Positions 6,996 to 14,054 of a stretch of DNA of 22,858 nt are shown piece by piece. Source of the stretch: Clostridiales bacterium. Lineage in GTDB: Bacteria; Bacillota; Clostridia; Christensenellales; Aristaeellaceae. The stretch is taken from assembly GCA_004555155.1 (NCBI GenBank), contig SFJH01000037.1, positions 1 through 22,858 on the forward strand, read 5' to 3'. The notes under the pieces were generated by a model. The model did no database searches and was not told the DNA's origin. It saw nothing but the letters and a program-made list of their open reading frames with translations. How positions within the stretch are numbered: the stretch's first letter is position 1; the number at the start of each line of letters is the position of its first letter. Made by a program: the position numbers and the translations under genes.

Positions 6996-8174
6996 TTAAC
7001 GACCCCGAATCGTATTCTTGATGTTCTCCATCACCCGCACGATATTCGCGCGCGGGGATGCAAGGTTCAGGCGGAAGTGATGATCCCCCTCCGCGCCAAA
7101 ATCCAGTCCGCTGTTGATGGCAACGTGCGCCTCGTTGACCAGCATGTCGATGATCTGCTCGTGCGTCATGTCGATGGCGGTGAAATCCAGCCACATCAGA
7201 TAGGTGCCCTCCTGGGGGCGCGTCTTGATTTCCGGCAGGTTTTCCCGAAGGAAGTCCACCACATAGTCCCGGTTTTCGCGGATGTACTCCACCACCGCGT
7301 CCATCCACTCGTCGCCATGATTGTAGGCGGCGGTCTGCGCAATGGCGCCGAACAGGTTGGGCGAACCCGCGTGCGCGCGCGTGATCTCGTCGGCGATCTT
7401 CCTGCGCAGCTCCGGATTGCGCACGATGCAGGAGGACTGGCGCAGCCCCGCCAGGTTGAAGGACTTTGTCGCCGAGGTCAGCATCACGCAGTTGTCGGAG
7501 CCCTCCAGCGACAGGATGCGGATCTGGCGATGGCCGTCGAAGGTGAAGTCCGCGTGGATCTCATCGGCCACGATGATCACGCCGTAGCGGTTCGCCAGCG
7601 CCAGCAGCCGCCCCAGCTCGTCCCGCGTCCAGACGCGGCCCAGCGGATTGTGGGGGCTGCAGAGGATCATCATCTTCACGCCGTCGGCAAACTTCTGCTC
7701 GATATCCTCGAAGTTCATCCGCCAGCCCTCTTCGGTCTCCAGCAGCGGACTCTTGACCATCGTGCGATGGAAGAGCTCGATGGCGCGATAGAAGGGGCCG
7801 TACACGGGCGTTTCGATCAGAATCTTGTCGCCCTCCTGCGTCAGCGCGCGCACGGAGAAGAACAGGCTGTCGATGACGCCGGGGCTGTACAGAATCCACT
7901 CCGGATCCACCTCAACGCCGTGACGGCGCTTGAGCCAGCCCACCTCGGCGGCCTTCTCCGCATCCGCATTCTCGGTGTAGCCGTAGATGGCGTGCTCCAC
8001 GCGCTCCGCCAGCGCCTGCTGAACCGCCGGCGCCGTGCGGAAATCCATGTCCGCCACCCAGGCCGCCGCCAGATCGCCTCGTCCAAACGTCTTCTCAAGC
8101 TCGTCCCATTTCACGCAGTTCGTGCCCGCGCGACAGATCTCCTGATCCAGATATTCCCTGTAAAACGGATCCAT
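6996..8174 (-). CDS. MalY/PatB-type pyridoxal phosphate aminotransferase / cystathionine beta-lyase
   Basis: This is a 392-residue fold-type I PLP enzyme of the MalY/PatB group, whose studied members cleave the C-S bond of cystathionine or related cysteine conjugates. Visible features are the N-terminal VKWDELEKTFGRGDLAAAWVADMDF segment (shortened here: WVADMDF), the SPHNPLGRVW motif with the PLP-contacting Asn, VADEIHADF with the Asp that pairs with the pyridine nitrogen (~204), and SATKSFNLAGL with the Schiff-base Lys (~237). ATG 8174 has GGAGG at 8186-8190. It is the first gene of a two-gene operon with the exonuclease. Amino acid C-S lyase activity is more likely than general transamination, but the substrate cannot be read from sequence. 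Confidence 0.92.
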   Translation of the reverse strand: MDPFYREYLDQEICRAGTNCVKWDELEKTFGRGDLAAAWVADMDFRTAPAVQQALAERVEHAIYGYTENADAEKAAEVGWLKRRHGVEVDPEWILYSPGVIDSLFFSVRALTQEGDKILIETPVYGPFYRAIELFHRTMVKSPLLETEEGWRMNFEDIEQKFADGVKMMILCSPHNPLGRVWTRDELGRLLALANRYGVIIVADEIHADFTFDGHRQIRILSLEGSDNCVMLTSATKSFNLAGLRQSSCIVRNPELRRKIADEITRAHAGSPNLFGAIAQTAAYNHGDEWMDAVVEYIRENRDYVVDFLRENLPEIKTRPQEGTYLMWLDFTAIDMTHEQIIDMLVNEAHVAINSGLDFGAEGDHHFRLNLASPRANIVRVMENIKNTIRGR

Positions 8175-8248
8175 AGAAAACCAAGCCTCCGCTTCGATTG
8201 ATCATCATTCGTAGTCATCGCCCCGAAAGGCCGCAGAACAACAGTTTT

Positions 8249-8277
8249 ATTATACGACTTTTAAGCCGACTATGCAA
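8249..8277 (-). promoter_or_regulatory. Promoter of the aminotransferase operon
   Basis: Minus-strand TTGCAT (8277-8272) and a perfect TATAAT (8254-8249) are separated by 17 bases. This predicts an mRNA start near 8242 and a leader of about 68 bases. Confidence 0.65.
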
Positions 8278-8329
8278 GCCCGCACGCACGCAAACTTCCG
8301 AATTTCGTGTAGTATTGTCATCGGGGCTG

Positions 8330-8353
8330 TGCTATAATGGAGCCGACAGGAGG
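8330..8353 (+). promoter_or_regulatory. Extended -10 promoter and ribosome binding site of the SDR gene
   Basis: TGCTATAAT (8330-8338) is an extended -10 element; no good -35 is visible at the right distance. AGGAGG (8348-8353) is 7 bases before ATG 8361 and fixes that start over an in-frame ATG at 8337 that lies inside the -10. The mRNA leader would be short. Confidence 0.65.
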
Positions 8354-8360
8354 TGCTTCT

Positions 8361-9068
8361 ATGCAGTTTGAGAACAAGGTCGCCGTAATCACCGGCGGCG
8401 CGATGGGCATCGGGCGGACGATCGCCGAGGAGTTCCGCCGGGAGGGCGCGACCGTCCGCATCATCGACGTCCGGCCCAACGACGACTTTACCGGAGATCT
8501 GGCCGACGAAGCCGCGCTGTGCGCCTTTGCAGAGCAGGTCGTGCGCGAATGCGGCCATGTGGACTATCTCGTCAACAACGCTCCGCCGCTGTCGAAGGGG
8601 ATTGACGCCTGCTCGTATGCGGAGTTCACCCGCGCGCTTCAGGTGGGCGTCGCCGCGCCCTTTTATCTGACAAAGCTGTTTCTGCCCCACTTCGCGCCGG
8701 GCGCGGCCATTGTCAATATTTCCTCCTCCCGCGACCGGATGAGCCAGCCCAACACCGAGAGCTACACCGCCGCCAAGGGCGGCATCTCCGCGCTGACCCA
8801 TGCGCTGGCCGTCAGCCTGGCCGGTCGGGTGCGGGTGAATTCCATCTCCCCCGGCTGGATCGACACCGCCTTCACCGTCTACGACGGCCCTGACGCGATC
8901 CAGCAGCCCGCAGGCCGGGTGGGCAATCCGCTGGACATCGCGAACATGGTGCTGTTTCTCTGCTCGGACAAGGCCGGCTTCATCACCGGCGAGAACATCT
9001 GCATCGACGGCGGCATGACCCGCCAGATGATCTATCACAACGACTTCGGCTGGACGCTCAGCGTTTAA
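8361..9068 (+). CDS. Short-chain dehydrogenase/reductase (SDR) family oxidoreductase
   Basis: This is a 235-residue classical SDR with a Rossmann fold. The cofactor loop is TGGAMGIG (11-18). The structural motif, usually NNAG, is NNAP here (~72-75). The catalytic Ser is in ISSS (~121-123), and the YxxxK pair is Y135 and K139 in YTAAK. SPGWIDTAF and the C-terminal ENICIDGGM segment are typical. The aspartate after beta-2 (IIDVRP) suggests NAD(H) rather than NADP(H) preference. The gene stands alone, divergent from the aminotransferase operon, and shares a terminator region with the convergent transglutaminase operon. The substrate is unknown. Confidence 0.93.
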   Translation: MQFENKVAVITGGAMGIGRTIAEEFRREGATVRIIDVRPNDDFTGDLADEAALCAFAEQVVRECGHVDYLVNNAPPLSKGIDACSYAEFTRALQVGVAAPFYLTKLFLPHFAPGAAIVNISSSRDRMSQPNTESYTAAKGGISALTHALAVSLAGRVRVNSISPGWIDTAFTVYDGPDAIQQPAGRVGNPLDIANMVLFLCSDKAGFITGENICIDGGMTRQMIYHNDFGWTLSV

Positions 9069-9074
9069 GCCGCC

Positions 9075-9163
9075 AAAAAAGCTGCCGGACGCTGGAACGC
9101 CCGCCGCTGCAGCAGATCCATCCAGACCTGCTGCAGGGCGAAGCGCCTGCATCCGGCAGCTTT
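9075..9163. terminator. Long nested hairpin, bidirectional terminator between convergent genes
   Basis: The outer arms AAAGCTGCCGGA (9078-9089) and TCCGGCAGCTTT (9152-9163) enclose an inner 9-base stem CTGCAGCAG/CTGCTGCAG (9107-9115, 9128-9136). Between them are short helpers CGCC/GGCG (9102-9105, 9137-9140). T-rich sequence follows on the plus strand and a T6 run on the minus strand, so it can end both the SDR gene and the transglutaminase operon. Confidence 0.75.
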
Positions 9164-9187
9164 CCTCTTTCATATGCATTCCCGGCC

Positions 9188-9949
9188 TCACAGCGGGGCC
9201 ATTCGCGCAAACACCGACATGGACTGTGCTGCGGCTCCCGCGAATACGCCCCGGTTGATGGCGCAGTCCCGGCTGTCGCGCCCGCGGTTCACACAGAGAT
9301 ACGTATCGCCCGCCAGCTTCATCTGCGTAGGATCCACGCCGACAAAACGCCGTCCGTCATACACCTCCACCCAGGCGTGGGTTTCCCCCTCGCCGGGAAT
9401 CAGCCCGGCCACATATCGGGCGGGGATTCGCCGCGCGCGCAATACTGCCAGCAGCAGATGCGCCCTGTCCTGGCACACACCCGCGCCCAGCGCCCAGGCC
9501 TGCGCTGCGGTGGTTCGGTCGTCCGTCACGCCCCGGCAGTACCGCACCCGCGCGCCGACGCGCTCGGCAGCCCGCATCGCAGCGTCCACTGGATCGCCCG
9601 TCAAGCCGTCTGCCAGCGCCGCCAGTTCTCCCTCCGCGGCGGTCAGCGCCGAAGGCATCGCATAAATCTCCGGGCATTCCGCGCGCACAGGCTGGTTCTG
9701 GATCACCGCGTCTCCGCGCACCCGCAGCGCCAGCGCCTCGTGAAGCGCCTCCACGTGCCCGCAGGCGCAGAGGTTCCCGAAGGCATCCCGAATCAGCGGC
9801 AGCGCTGTCGCGGGCTGACAGACCGTTTCCAGGCCCCACAGCTGCTGCCGGGCGTCAGAATCCGGATGAAACCGGAACTGAAAGGTGTGCCGCGACACCG
9901 GCGCGGAAAACCTGATCGCCAGTTCATAGGTAAAGCAAAATCGCCTCAT
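9188..9949 (-). CDS. Transglutaminase-like cysteine protein (COG1305 type)
   Basis: This 253-residue protein has an N-terminal beta-rich region (~1-100) and a transglutaminase/protease core. The catalytic triad is visible: Cys159 in GAGVCQDRAH, His191 in ETHAWVEVY and Asp206 in GVDPT. Family members act as cysteine proteases, amidases or cross-linking enzymes; no signal peptide is seen, so action is likely in the cytosol. ATG 9949 overlaps the stop of the alpha-E gene in an ATGA arrangement, and there is no separate strong ribosome binding site, so translation is coupled. It is the last gene of the ATP-grasp / alpha-E / transglutaminase operon, a conserved trio discussed in comparative genomics as a predicted peptide or amide metabolism system. 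The substrate is unknown. Confidence 0.88.
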   Translation of the reverse strand: MRRFCFTYELAIRFSAPVSRHTFQFRFHPDSDARQQLWGLETVCQPATALPLIRDAFGNLCACGHVEALHEALALRVRGDAVIQNQPVRAECPEIYAMPSALTAAEGELAALADGLTGDPVDAAMRAAERVGARVRYCRGVTDDRTTAAQAWALGAGVCQDRAHLLLAVLRARRIPARYVAGLIPGEGETHAWVEVYDGRRFVGVDPTQMKLAGDTYLCVNRGRDSRDCAINRGVFAGAAAQSMSVFARMAPL

Positions 9950-10620
9950 GACAAAACCGTCCACAGCAGCGAGAGAATCTCCTGCTTCGATTCCTCATAC
10001 GTCGCCGCGTCCTTCATCCAGCCCTGCAGCTTGCCGATCGCCTCGTCCTTGCCTGCAAAGCGGGTCTTGGTCAGGCGGTTGATCAGCTTGAAGGTCTCCT
10101 TCTCCACCTCCCGGAAGCTGTAGCCCAGCCGGATATACAGGTCGACGCGTTCGACATACTTGCCGCACTTCAGCAACGTCCGGCATTCTTCGCTGGCAAT
10201 ATTGTCGTCGGCGCTGCCCCAGAAGGCGAACAGGTCGTCCACCACCTGCTGCAGCGTCAGCATCGGCGCGCTGTTCACATCGCCGGAGCGCAGCGCATCC
10301 TGCGCCATCTGGATATAGCACAGCGTATCGCTGGTCAGCTCCTCGCGCATTTCGATGGCGTTGTCCAGCGCACGGTTGAGGTGGCTGGCCAGGGAATTGG
10401 AGTCGTCGGAATCGAAGATGTACGTCTTGATGAACGCCTCCCGGCTTCCGTAGATATAGGGCAGGCCCAGGCAGTCCAGGAATTCGCGATAGGCGAATTC
10501 ATCGCGGTCGATCATGGTGTCATAATACTTGCCCAGGGTTCGACAGATGGTGAAGGTCCGCTCCGTATACCGGCCCAGCCAGATCAGACGATTGCTCTTT
10601 TCTAATGAGATAATACCCAT
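9946..10620 (-). CDS. Alpha-E domain protein (DUF403, COG2307)
   Basis: This is a 224-residue, all-helical protein of the alpha-E family. The N-terminus MGIISLEKSNRLIWLGRYTER corresponds to the family start with its W-x-GRY-x-ER motif (shown here as WLGRYTER). Further conserved-looking stretches are RREFLDCLGLP-like (YREFLDCLGLP) and VERVDLYIRLGY. It is short compared with the roughly 300 residues usual for the family. No enzymatic residues are recognised; a scaffold or helper role for the permuted ATP-grasp partner is inferred from the conserved pairing. ATG 10620 lies 19 bases inside the end of the ATP-grasp gene. GGGAGGAGG at 10633-10641 is a little distant, while AAGGAT (10628-10623) is close. 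Confidence 0.87.
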   Translation of the reverse strand: MGIISLEKSNRLIWLGRYTERTFTICRTLGKYYDTMIDRDEFAYREFLDCLGLPYIYGSREAFIKTYIFDSDDSNSLASHLNRALDNAIEMREELTSDTLCYIQMAQDALRSGDVNSAPMLTLQQVVDDLFAFWGSADDNIASEECRTLLKCGKYVERVDLYIRLGYSFREVEKETFKLINRLTKTRFAGKDEAIGKLQGWMKDAATYEESKQEILSLLWTVLS

Positions 10621-11915
10621 GTATCCTTAAAGCCTCCTCCCTGAGAAGAATTGACCACGAAGGAATCCGGCTGGCGCGAAAAGCGGGTCAGGCCGCTCGG
10701 CCACACGCGGGTTTCCTTGCCGGAGAGCACGAAAGCGCGGAGATCGGCCTTGCGCGGCACCTGCACGCCATCGTCCATGACGGGCAGATCGATGAAATCG
10801 ATGACCTCCTGGGCGATGAACCGGCGCGGCTCGTGCTGAATCGTCGCCCGCAGCTCCTCCAGCTTTTCCCGCGAGAGGTCGCGGCCGAACACCACGCCGT
10901 AACCGCCGGCCTCGCTGACGTCCTTCACCACCAGGCGCTCCAGATGCTCCATCACAAATCTGTAGTCGTCCGGATAGAACGGCAGATAGGTAGGCGCATT
11001 GCTGAGAATCGGCTCCTGATCAAGATAGTATCGGATCATATGGGGGACGAAATAGTAGATGCCCTTGTCGTCCGCCACGCCGTTGCCCGGCGCGTTGACG
11101 ATGGCCACATTGCCCGCGCGATAGGCGTTCATCAGTCCTGGCACGCCGATCAGGCTCTCCGGCAGGAAGGTCAGCGGATCCAGATACTCGTCGCTCAGGC
11201 GGCGATAGATCACGCCCACGCGCTGAGATTCGCCCAGATAGTCGCGATAATAGACCTTGTTGTCCTCCACATACAGATCGGTATTGGAAGCCAGCGCGCT
11301 GTCGGTGCGCTCCGCCAGATAGCTGTGCTCGAAATAGGCGGCGTTGTAGCGGCCGGGCGTCAGAATCACGCGCATGCCGGGCGCAGAGACATAGTCCATC
11401 ATGTCGCGCAGCATGTCGGCATAGTTTCGATTGTCCACAATATCGTTCTGACGGAAGGTCTCCGGGCTGGCCCTGCGGCAGAGCTCCCGGGCGATCAGCG
11501 GATAGCTGGCGCCGGAGGGGATGCGCAGATTGTCCTCGAGGATGTACCAGCGCTTGTCCTGCGCCTGCACCAGGTCGATTCCGGAGATATGGCTGTGAAT
11601 GCCCGCCGGCGGCGTGATGCCCTCGCACTCGGGCAGATAGCCCTTGCTGGCATACAGAAACTCAGGCGGCAGCACGCCGTCGCGGACGATCTTCTTCTCG
11701 TGATAGATATCCGCGAGAAACAGATTGAGCGCGTCCACGCGCTGGATCAGGCCCTTTTCCAGCTCAGCGAACTCCTCGTGCGTGATGATGCGCGGCAGCG
11801 CATCGAAGGGAAAGAGCTGTTCGTGAAAGGTTTGGTTCTTGTAGATGCCGAATTTCACGCCGTAGCGCGACAGCAAATGGTTGATCTGCGGAGCATGGTC
11901 GGTCAGATTCCGCAT
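10602..11915 (-). CDS. Circularly permuted ATP-grasp protein (DUF404/DUF407, COG2308)
   Basis: This 437-residue protein matches the circularly permuted ATP-grasp type 2 family, predicted to form amide bonds using ATP. Family landmarks in order are EDNLRIPSGASYPLIAR (~147-163), NAPGNGVADDKGIYYFVP (~274-291), VVKDVSEAGGYGVVFG (nucleotide-binding lysine and glycine loop), PRKADLRAF, PSGLTRF and the C-terminal NSSQGGGFKDTWVL. The acidic and basic residues expected to bind ATP-Mg are therefore present. ATG 11915 has GGGAGG at 11924-11929. It heads the operon with alpha-E and transglutaminase genes. A DNA segment of about 220 bases separates it from the divergent AstE-like pair. The amino acid or peptide substrate is unknown. 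Confidence 0.93.
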   Translation of the reverse strand: MRNLTDHAPQINHLLSRYGVKFGIYKNQTFHEQLFPFDALPRIITHEEFAELEKGLIQRVDALNLFLADIYHEKKIVRDGVLPPEFLYASKGYLPECEGITPPAGIHSHISGIDLVQAQDKRWYILEDNLRIPSGASYPLIARELCRRASPETFRQNDIVDNRNYADMLRDMMDYVSAPGMRVILTPGRYNAAYFEHSYLAERTDSALASNTDLYVEDNKVYYRDYLGESQRVGVIYRRLSDEYLDPLTFLPESLIGVPGLMNAYRAGNVAIVNAPGNGVADDKGIYYFVPHMIRYYLDQEPILSNAPTYLPFYPDDYRFVMEHLERLVVKDVSEAGGYGVVFGRDLSREKLEELRATIQHEPRRFIAQEVIDFIDLPVMDDGVQVPRKADLRAFVLSGKETRVWPSGLTRFSRQPDSFVVNSSQGGGFKDTWVLSH

Positions 11916-12001
11916 GGCACGCGCCTCCCTCGAGTATCAGAAAATGAAAGTTCCGTTCATGTTTCAACCCTGTTTTTGTTCAATTCCCCCTTTATTGCTT
12001 T

Positions 12002-12030
12002 AAGATATCACCATTTTTGCATTATGTCAA
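12002..12030 (-). promoter_or_regulatory. Promoter of the ATP-grasp / alpha-E / transglutaminase operon
   Basis: Minus-strand TTGACA (12030-12025) and TATCTT (12007-12002) are spaced by 17 bases in an AT-rich region. The predicted leader is about 80 bases and contains no strong hairpin that I can see. Confidence 0.72.
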
Positions 12031-12071
12031 TAATTAACTTGCACATTTAATATAATCATCGCATTTTGTAC

Positions 12072-12127
12072 TTCCCAAACAGGGAGATTGGGTGTATAAT
12101 GGGACAATCGGGTATACAACAGGAGGG
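12072..12127 (+). promoter_or_regulatory. Promoter and ribosome binding site of the AstE-like pair
   Basis: TTCCCA (12072-12077) and a perfect TATAAT (12095-12100) are 17 bases apart. AGGAGGG (12121-12127) then sits 7 bases before TTG 12135, which fixes this unusual start codon. Together with the minus-strand promoter at 12002-12030 it makes a divergent control region. Confidence 0.65.
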
Positions 12128-12134
12128 AACGAAT

Positions 12135-13076
12135 TTGATCGAACAGGTTGTCAAGGTCAATCTGCCCGTGGACGAGGAAATGCGCGTGCAGAAGATGCGC
12201 CTCGCGCCTTCAAAGCCCACGGACGGCATGCGGCGCATCTGCGTTGTCACCGGCACCCACGGCGACGAACTGGAAGGCCAGTATGTCTGCTATGAACTGC
12301 AGCGCCGCCTGCGCGCCCATCCGGAGTTTCTCAACGGCGTCGTGGATATCTATCCCGCGCTGAATCCGCTGGGCGTGGATTCCATCACCCGCGGCGTTCC
12401 GGGATTCGATCTGGATATGAACCGCATCTTCCCCGGAAACGAAGACGGCGCCATGGCGGAATATGCCGCAGCCAGAATCACGCAGGATATCCTGGGCAGC
12501 GATCTGTGCATCGATGTGCACGCCAGCAACATCTTCCTTCGGGAAATTCCGCAGGTGCGCATATCCGAAACCACGGCAAAGACCCTTCTGCCCTATGCGT
12601 GGAAGCTGAACTGCGATTTCATCTGGGTGCATGCCAGCGCCACCGTTCTGGAGAGCACGCTTGCGCACACGCTCAACGCCCGCGGCGTGCCCACGCTGGT
12701 GGTGGAGATGGGCGTAGGCATGCGCATCACCCGTCAATACGGCGACCAGCTGCTGGCCGGTATCTTCAACGTGATGCGCGATCTGGGCGTCTGGACCGGC
12801 GACGTGCCGGAGGTGCGCCAGCCCATCGTGTCCACCGACGGCAAGGTGCACTTTATCAACGCCGAGGCGCTGGGCATGTTCGTACCCCGCGTTACGCACT
12901 GGGACAACGTCCGCAGGCATGAAATCATCGGCGAGCTGATCAATCCGCTCACCGGCGAAGGCGTGGCGGTGAAATCCCCCTGCGACGGACTGTTGTTCAC
13001 GCTGCGGGAATATCCGCTGGTCTACGAGGGTTCGCTGATCGCCCGCGTGCTCTCCCGAGAGGAGGCGAACGCATGA
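12135..13076 (+). CDS. AstE/aspartoacylase-family zinc deacylase (M14-like), catalytically intact
   Basis: This 313-residue protein belongs to the succinylglutamate desuccinylase / aspartoacylase group of M14-like zinc hydrolases, which cleave amide bonds next to a carboxylate. The zinc ligands are visible as GTHGDE (H42, E45) and DVHAS (H129), with a candidate catalytic Glu in VVEMG (E191). DLDMNRIFPG (~92-101) is the family arginine motif. The C-terminal ~70 residues form a beta-rich lipoyl-like module (GELINPLTGEGVAVKSPCDG region). The start is TTG 12135, set by AGGAGGG. Its stop overlaps the paralogue's ATG. Divergence from an ATP-grasp amidoligase operon suggests a peptide or amide substrate, by inference only. 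Confidence 0.9.
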   Translation: MIEQVVKVNLPVDEEMRVQKMRLAPSKPTDGMRRICVVTGTHGDELEGQYVCYELQRRLRAHPEFLNGVVDIYPALNPLGVDSITRGVPGFDLDMNRIFPGNEDGAMAEYAAARITQDILGSDLCIDVHASNIFLREIPQVRISETTAKTLLPYAWKLNCDFIWVHASATVLESTLAHTLNARGVPTLVVEMGVGMRITRQYGDQLLAGIFNVMRDLGVWTGDVPEVRQPIVSTDGKVHFINAEALGMFVPRVTHWDNVRRHEIIGELINPLTGEGVAVKSPCDGLLFTLREYPLVYEGSLIARVLSREEANA

Positions 13077-14005
13077 AGCGCGAAACGCTCTTTGCCATTC
13101 CATCGCTCTACCGCGACGATCTGCGCGTCACCGGGTTCCGCTTTGGCGCCGGTGAGAAGGCCGCCTGCATCGTGGGCGCGCTCCGCGGCAACGAGATTCA
13201 GCAGATGTACGTCGCCTCGCAGCTGGTGCGCATCCTCAACGAGCTGGAGGCCGCGGACAAGCTCGTGCCCGGCAAGGAAATTCTGGTGGTGCCGTCGGTC
13301 AACCACTTCTCCATGAATATCGGCAAGCGCTTCTGGTCGCTGGACAACACCGATATCAACCGCATGTTCCCCGGCTATCTCCAGGGCGAAACCACCCAGC
13401 GCATCGCCGCCAAGCTGTTCGAAACCATCAGCGGGTACGCCTATGGGCTGCAGTTCGCCTCGTTCTACATGCCGGGCGATTTCCTGCCCCACGTCAAGAT
13501 GATGGATCTGGGCTATCAGTCTCCGGAGCTGGGCAAGGCCTTTGGACTTCCGTATGTGCTGGTGCGCACGCCCCGCCCCTACGACACCACTACGCTCAAC
13601 TACAACTGGCAGGTCTGGGAAGCCAAGGCCTTCTCCGTATATACCAACGCCACCGACCAGATCGACGAGCGCTCCGCCCGGGAGAGCGTGGAAGCCGTTC
13701 TGCGCTTCCTAGAGCACGAGGGAATTCTGCGCAGCACCGGCAGCGGCGCAGGCGAGCACAGCCTGATCGTGCCGGAGAGCAGTCTGGTCGCGGTACATTC
13801 TCCCGCCGCCGGGGTTTACCGCCGTTTCTACCATCCCGGCGACCGCATCCGCGCCGGACAGCCGCTGTGCGAGATCCTGCATCCGCTGGAGGGAACGGTG
13901 CTTGAGCGCGTCGCATCCCCCGTCTCCGGGCGCGTCTTCTTCGCGCATCACTCTCCGCTGGTCAAGGAGCGCGGCGTGGTCTATAAGATCATTACCGCAG
14001 AATAG
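13073..14005 (+). CDS. AstE/aspartoacylase-like paralogue lacking zinc ligands (probable pseudoenzyme)
   Basis: This 310-residue protein aligns along its length with the preceding AstE-like enzyme, including DNTDINRMFPG (~91-101) and a C-terminal beta-barrel module (~235-310). At the zinc site, GTHGDE is replaced by GALRGNE, so the first His is Arg38 while Glu41 remains. The DVHAS segment becomes QFASF, with no His, and the VVEMG glutamate position is occupied by Tyr190. Three of four catalytic positions therefore appear lost. It starts at ATG 13073 with an ATGA overlap and GGAGG at 13061-13065, so 1:1 translational coupling and a heterodimer or regulatory subunit are plausible. Family membership is clear; loss of activity is inferred from a manual alignment. 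Confidence 0.87.
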   Translation: MKRETLFAIPSLYRDDLRVTGFRFGAGEKAACIVGALRGNEIQQMYVASQLVRILNELEAADKLVPGKEILVVPSVNHFSMNIGKRFWSLDNTDINRMFPGYLQGETTQRIAAKLFETISGYAYGLQFASFYMPGDFLPHVKMMDLGYQSPELGKAFGLPYVLVRTPRPYDTTTLNYNWQVWEAKAFSVYTNATDQIDERSARESVEAVLRFLEHEGILRSTGSGAGEHSLIVPESSLVAVHSPAAGVYRRFYHPGDRIRAGQPLCEILHPLEGTVLERVASPVSGRVFFAHHSPLVKERGVVYKIITAE

Positions 14006-14008
14006 CGC

Positions 14009-14037
14009 AAAACCTCTCTCGAACCGAGAGAGGTTTT
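14009..14037. terminator. Bidirectional intrinsic terminator
   Basis: Arms AAAACCTCTCTCG (14009-14021) and CGAGAGAGGTTTT (14025-14037) form a perfect 13-base stem with loop AAC. A tract on one side and T tract on the other allow termination of the AstE-like pair (+) and of the convergent glycerate kinase gene (-). Confidence 0.88.
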
Positions 14038-14054
14038 CATTCTCCTGAATCCCG

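Noticed and set aside
6453..8201. Plus-strand open frame of 582 codons opposite the exonuclease and aminotransferase genes
   Set aside because: Antisense to two genes with clear catalytic motifs; no domain seen.
11937..11960. Possible 7-residue leader peptide (MNGTFIF) before the ATP-grasp gene
   Set aside because: It has no good ribosome binding site, no run of regulatory codons and no attenuator hairpin next to it.
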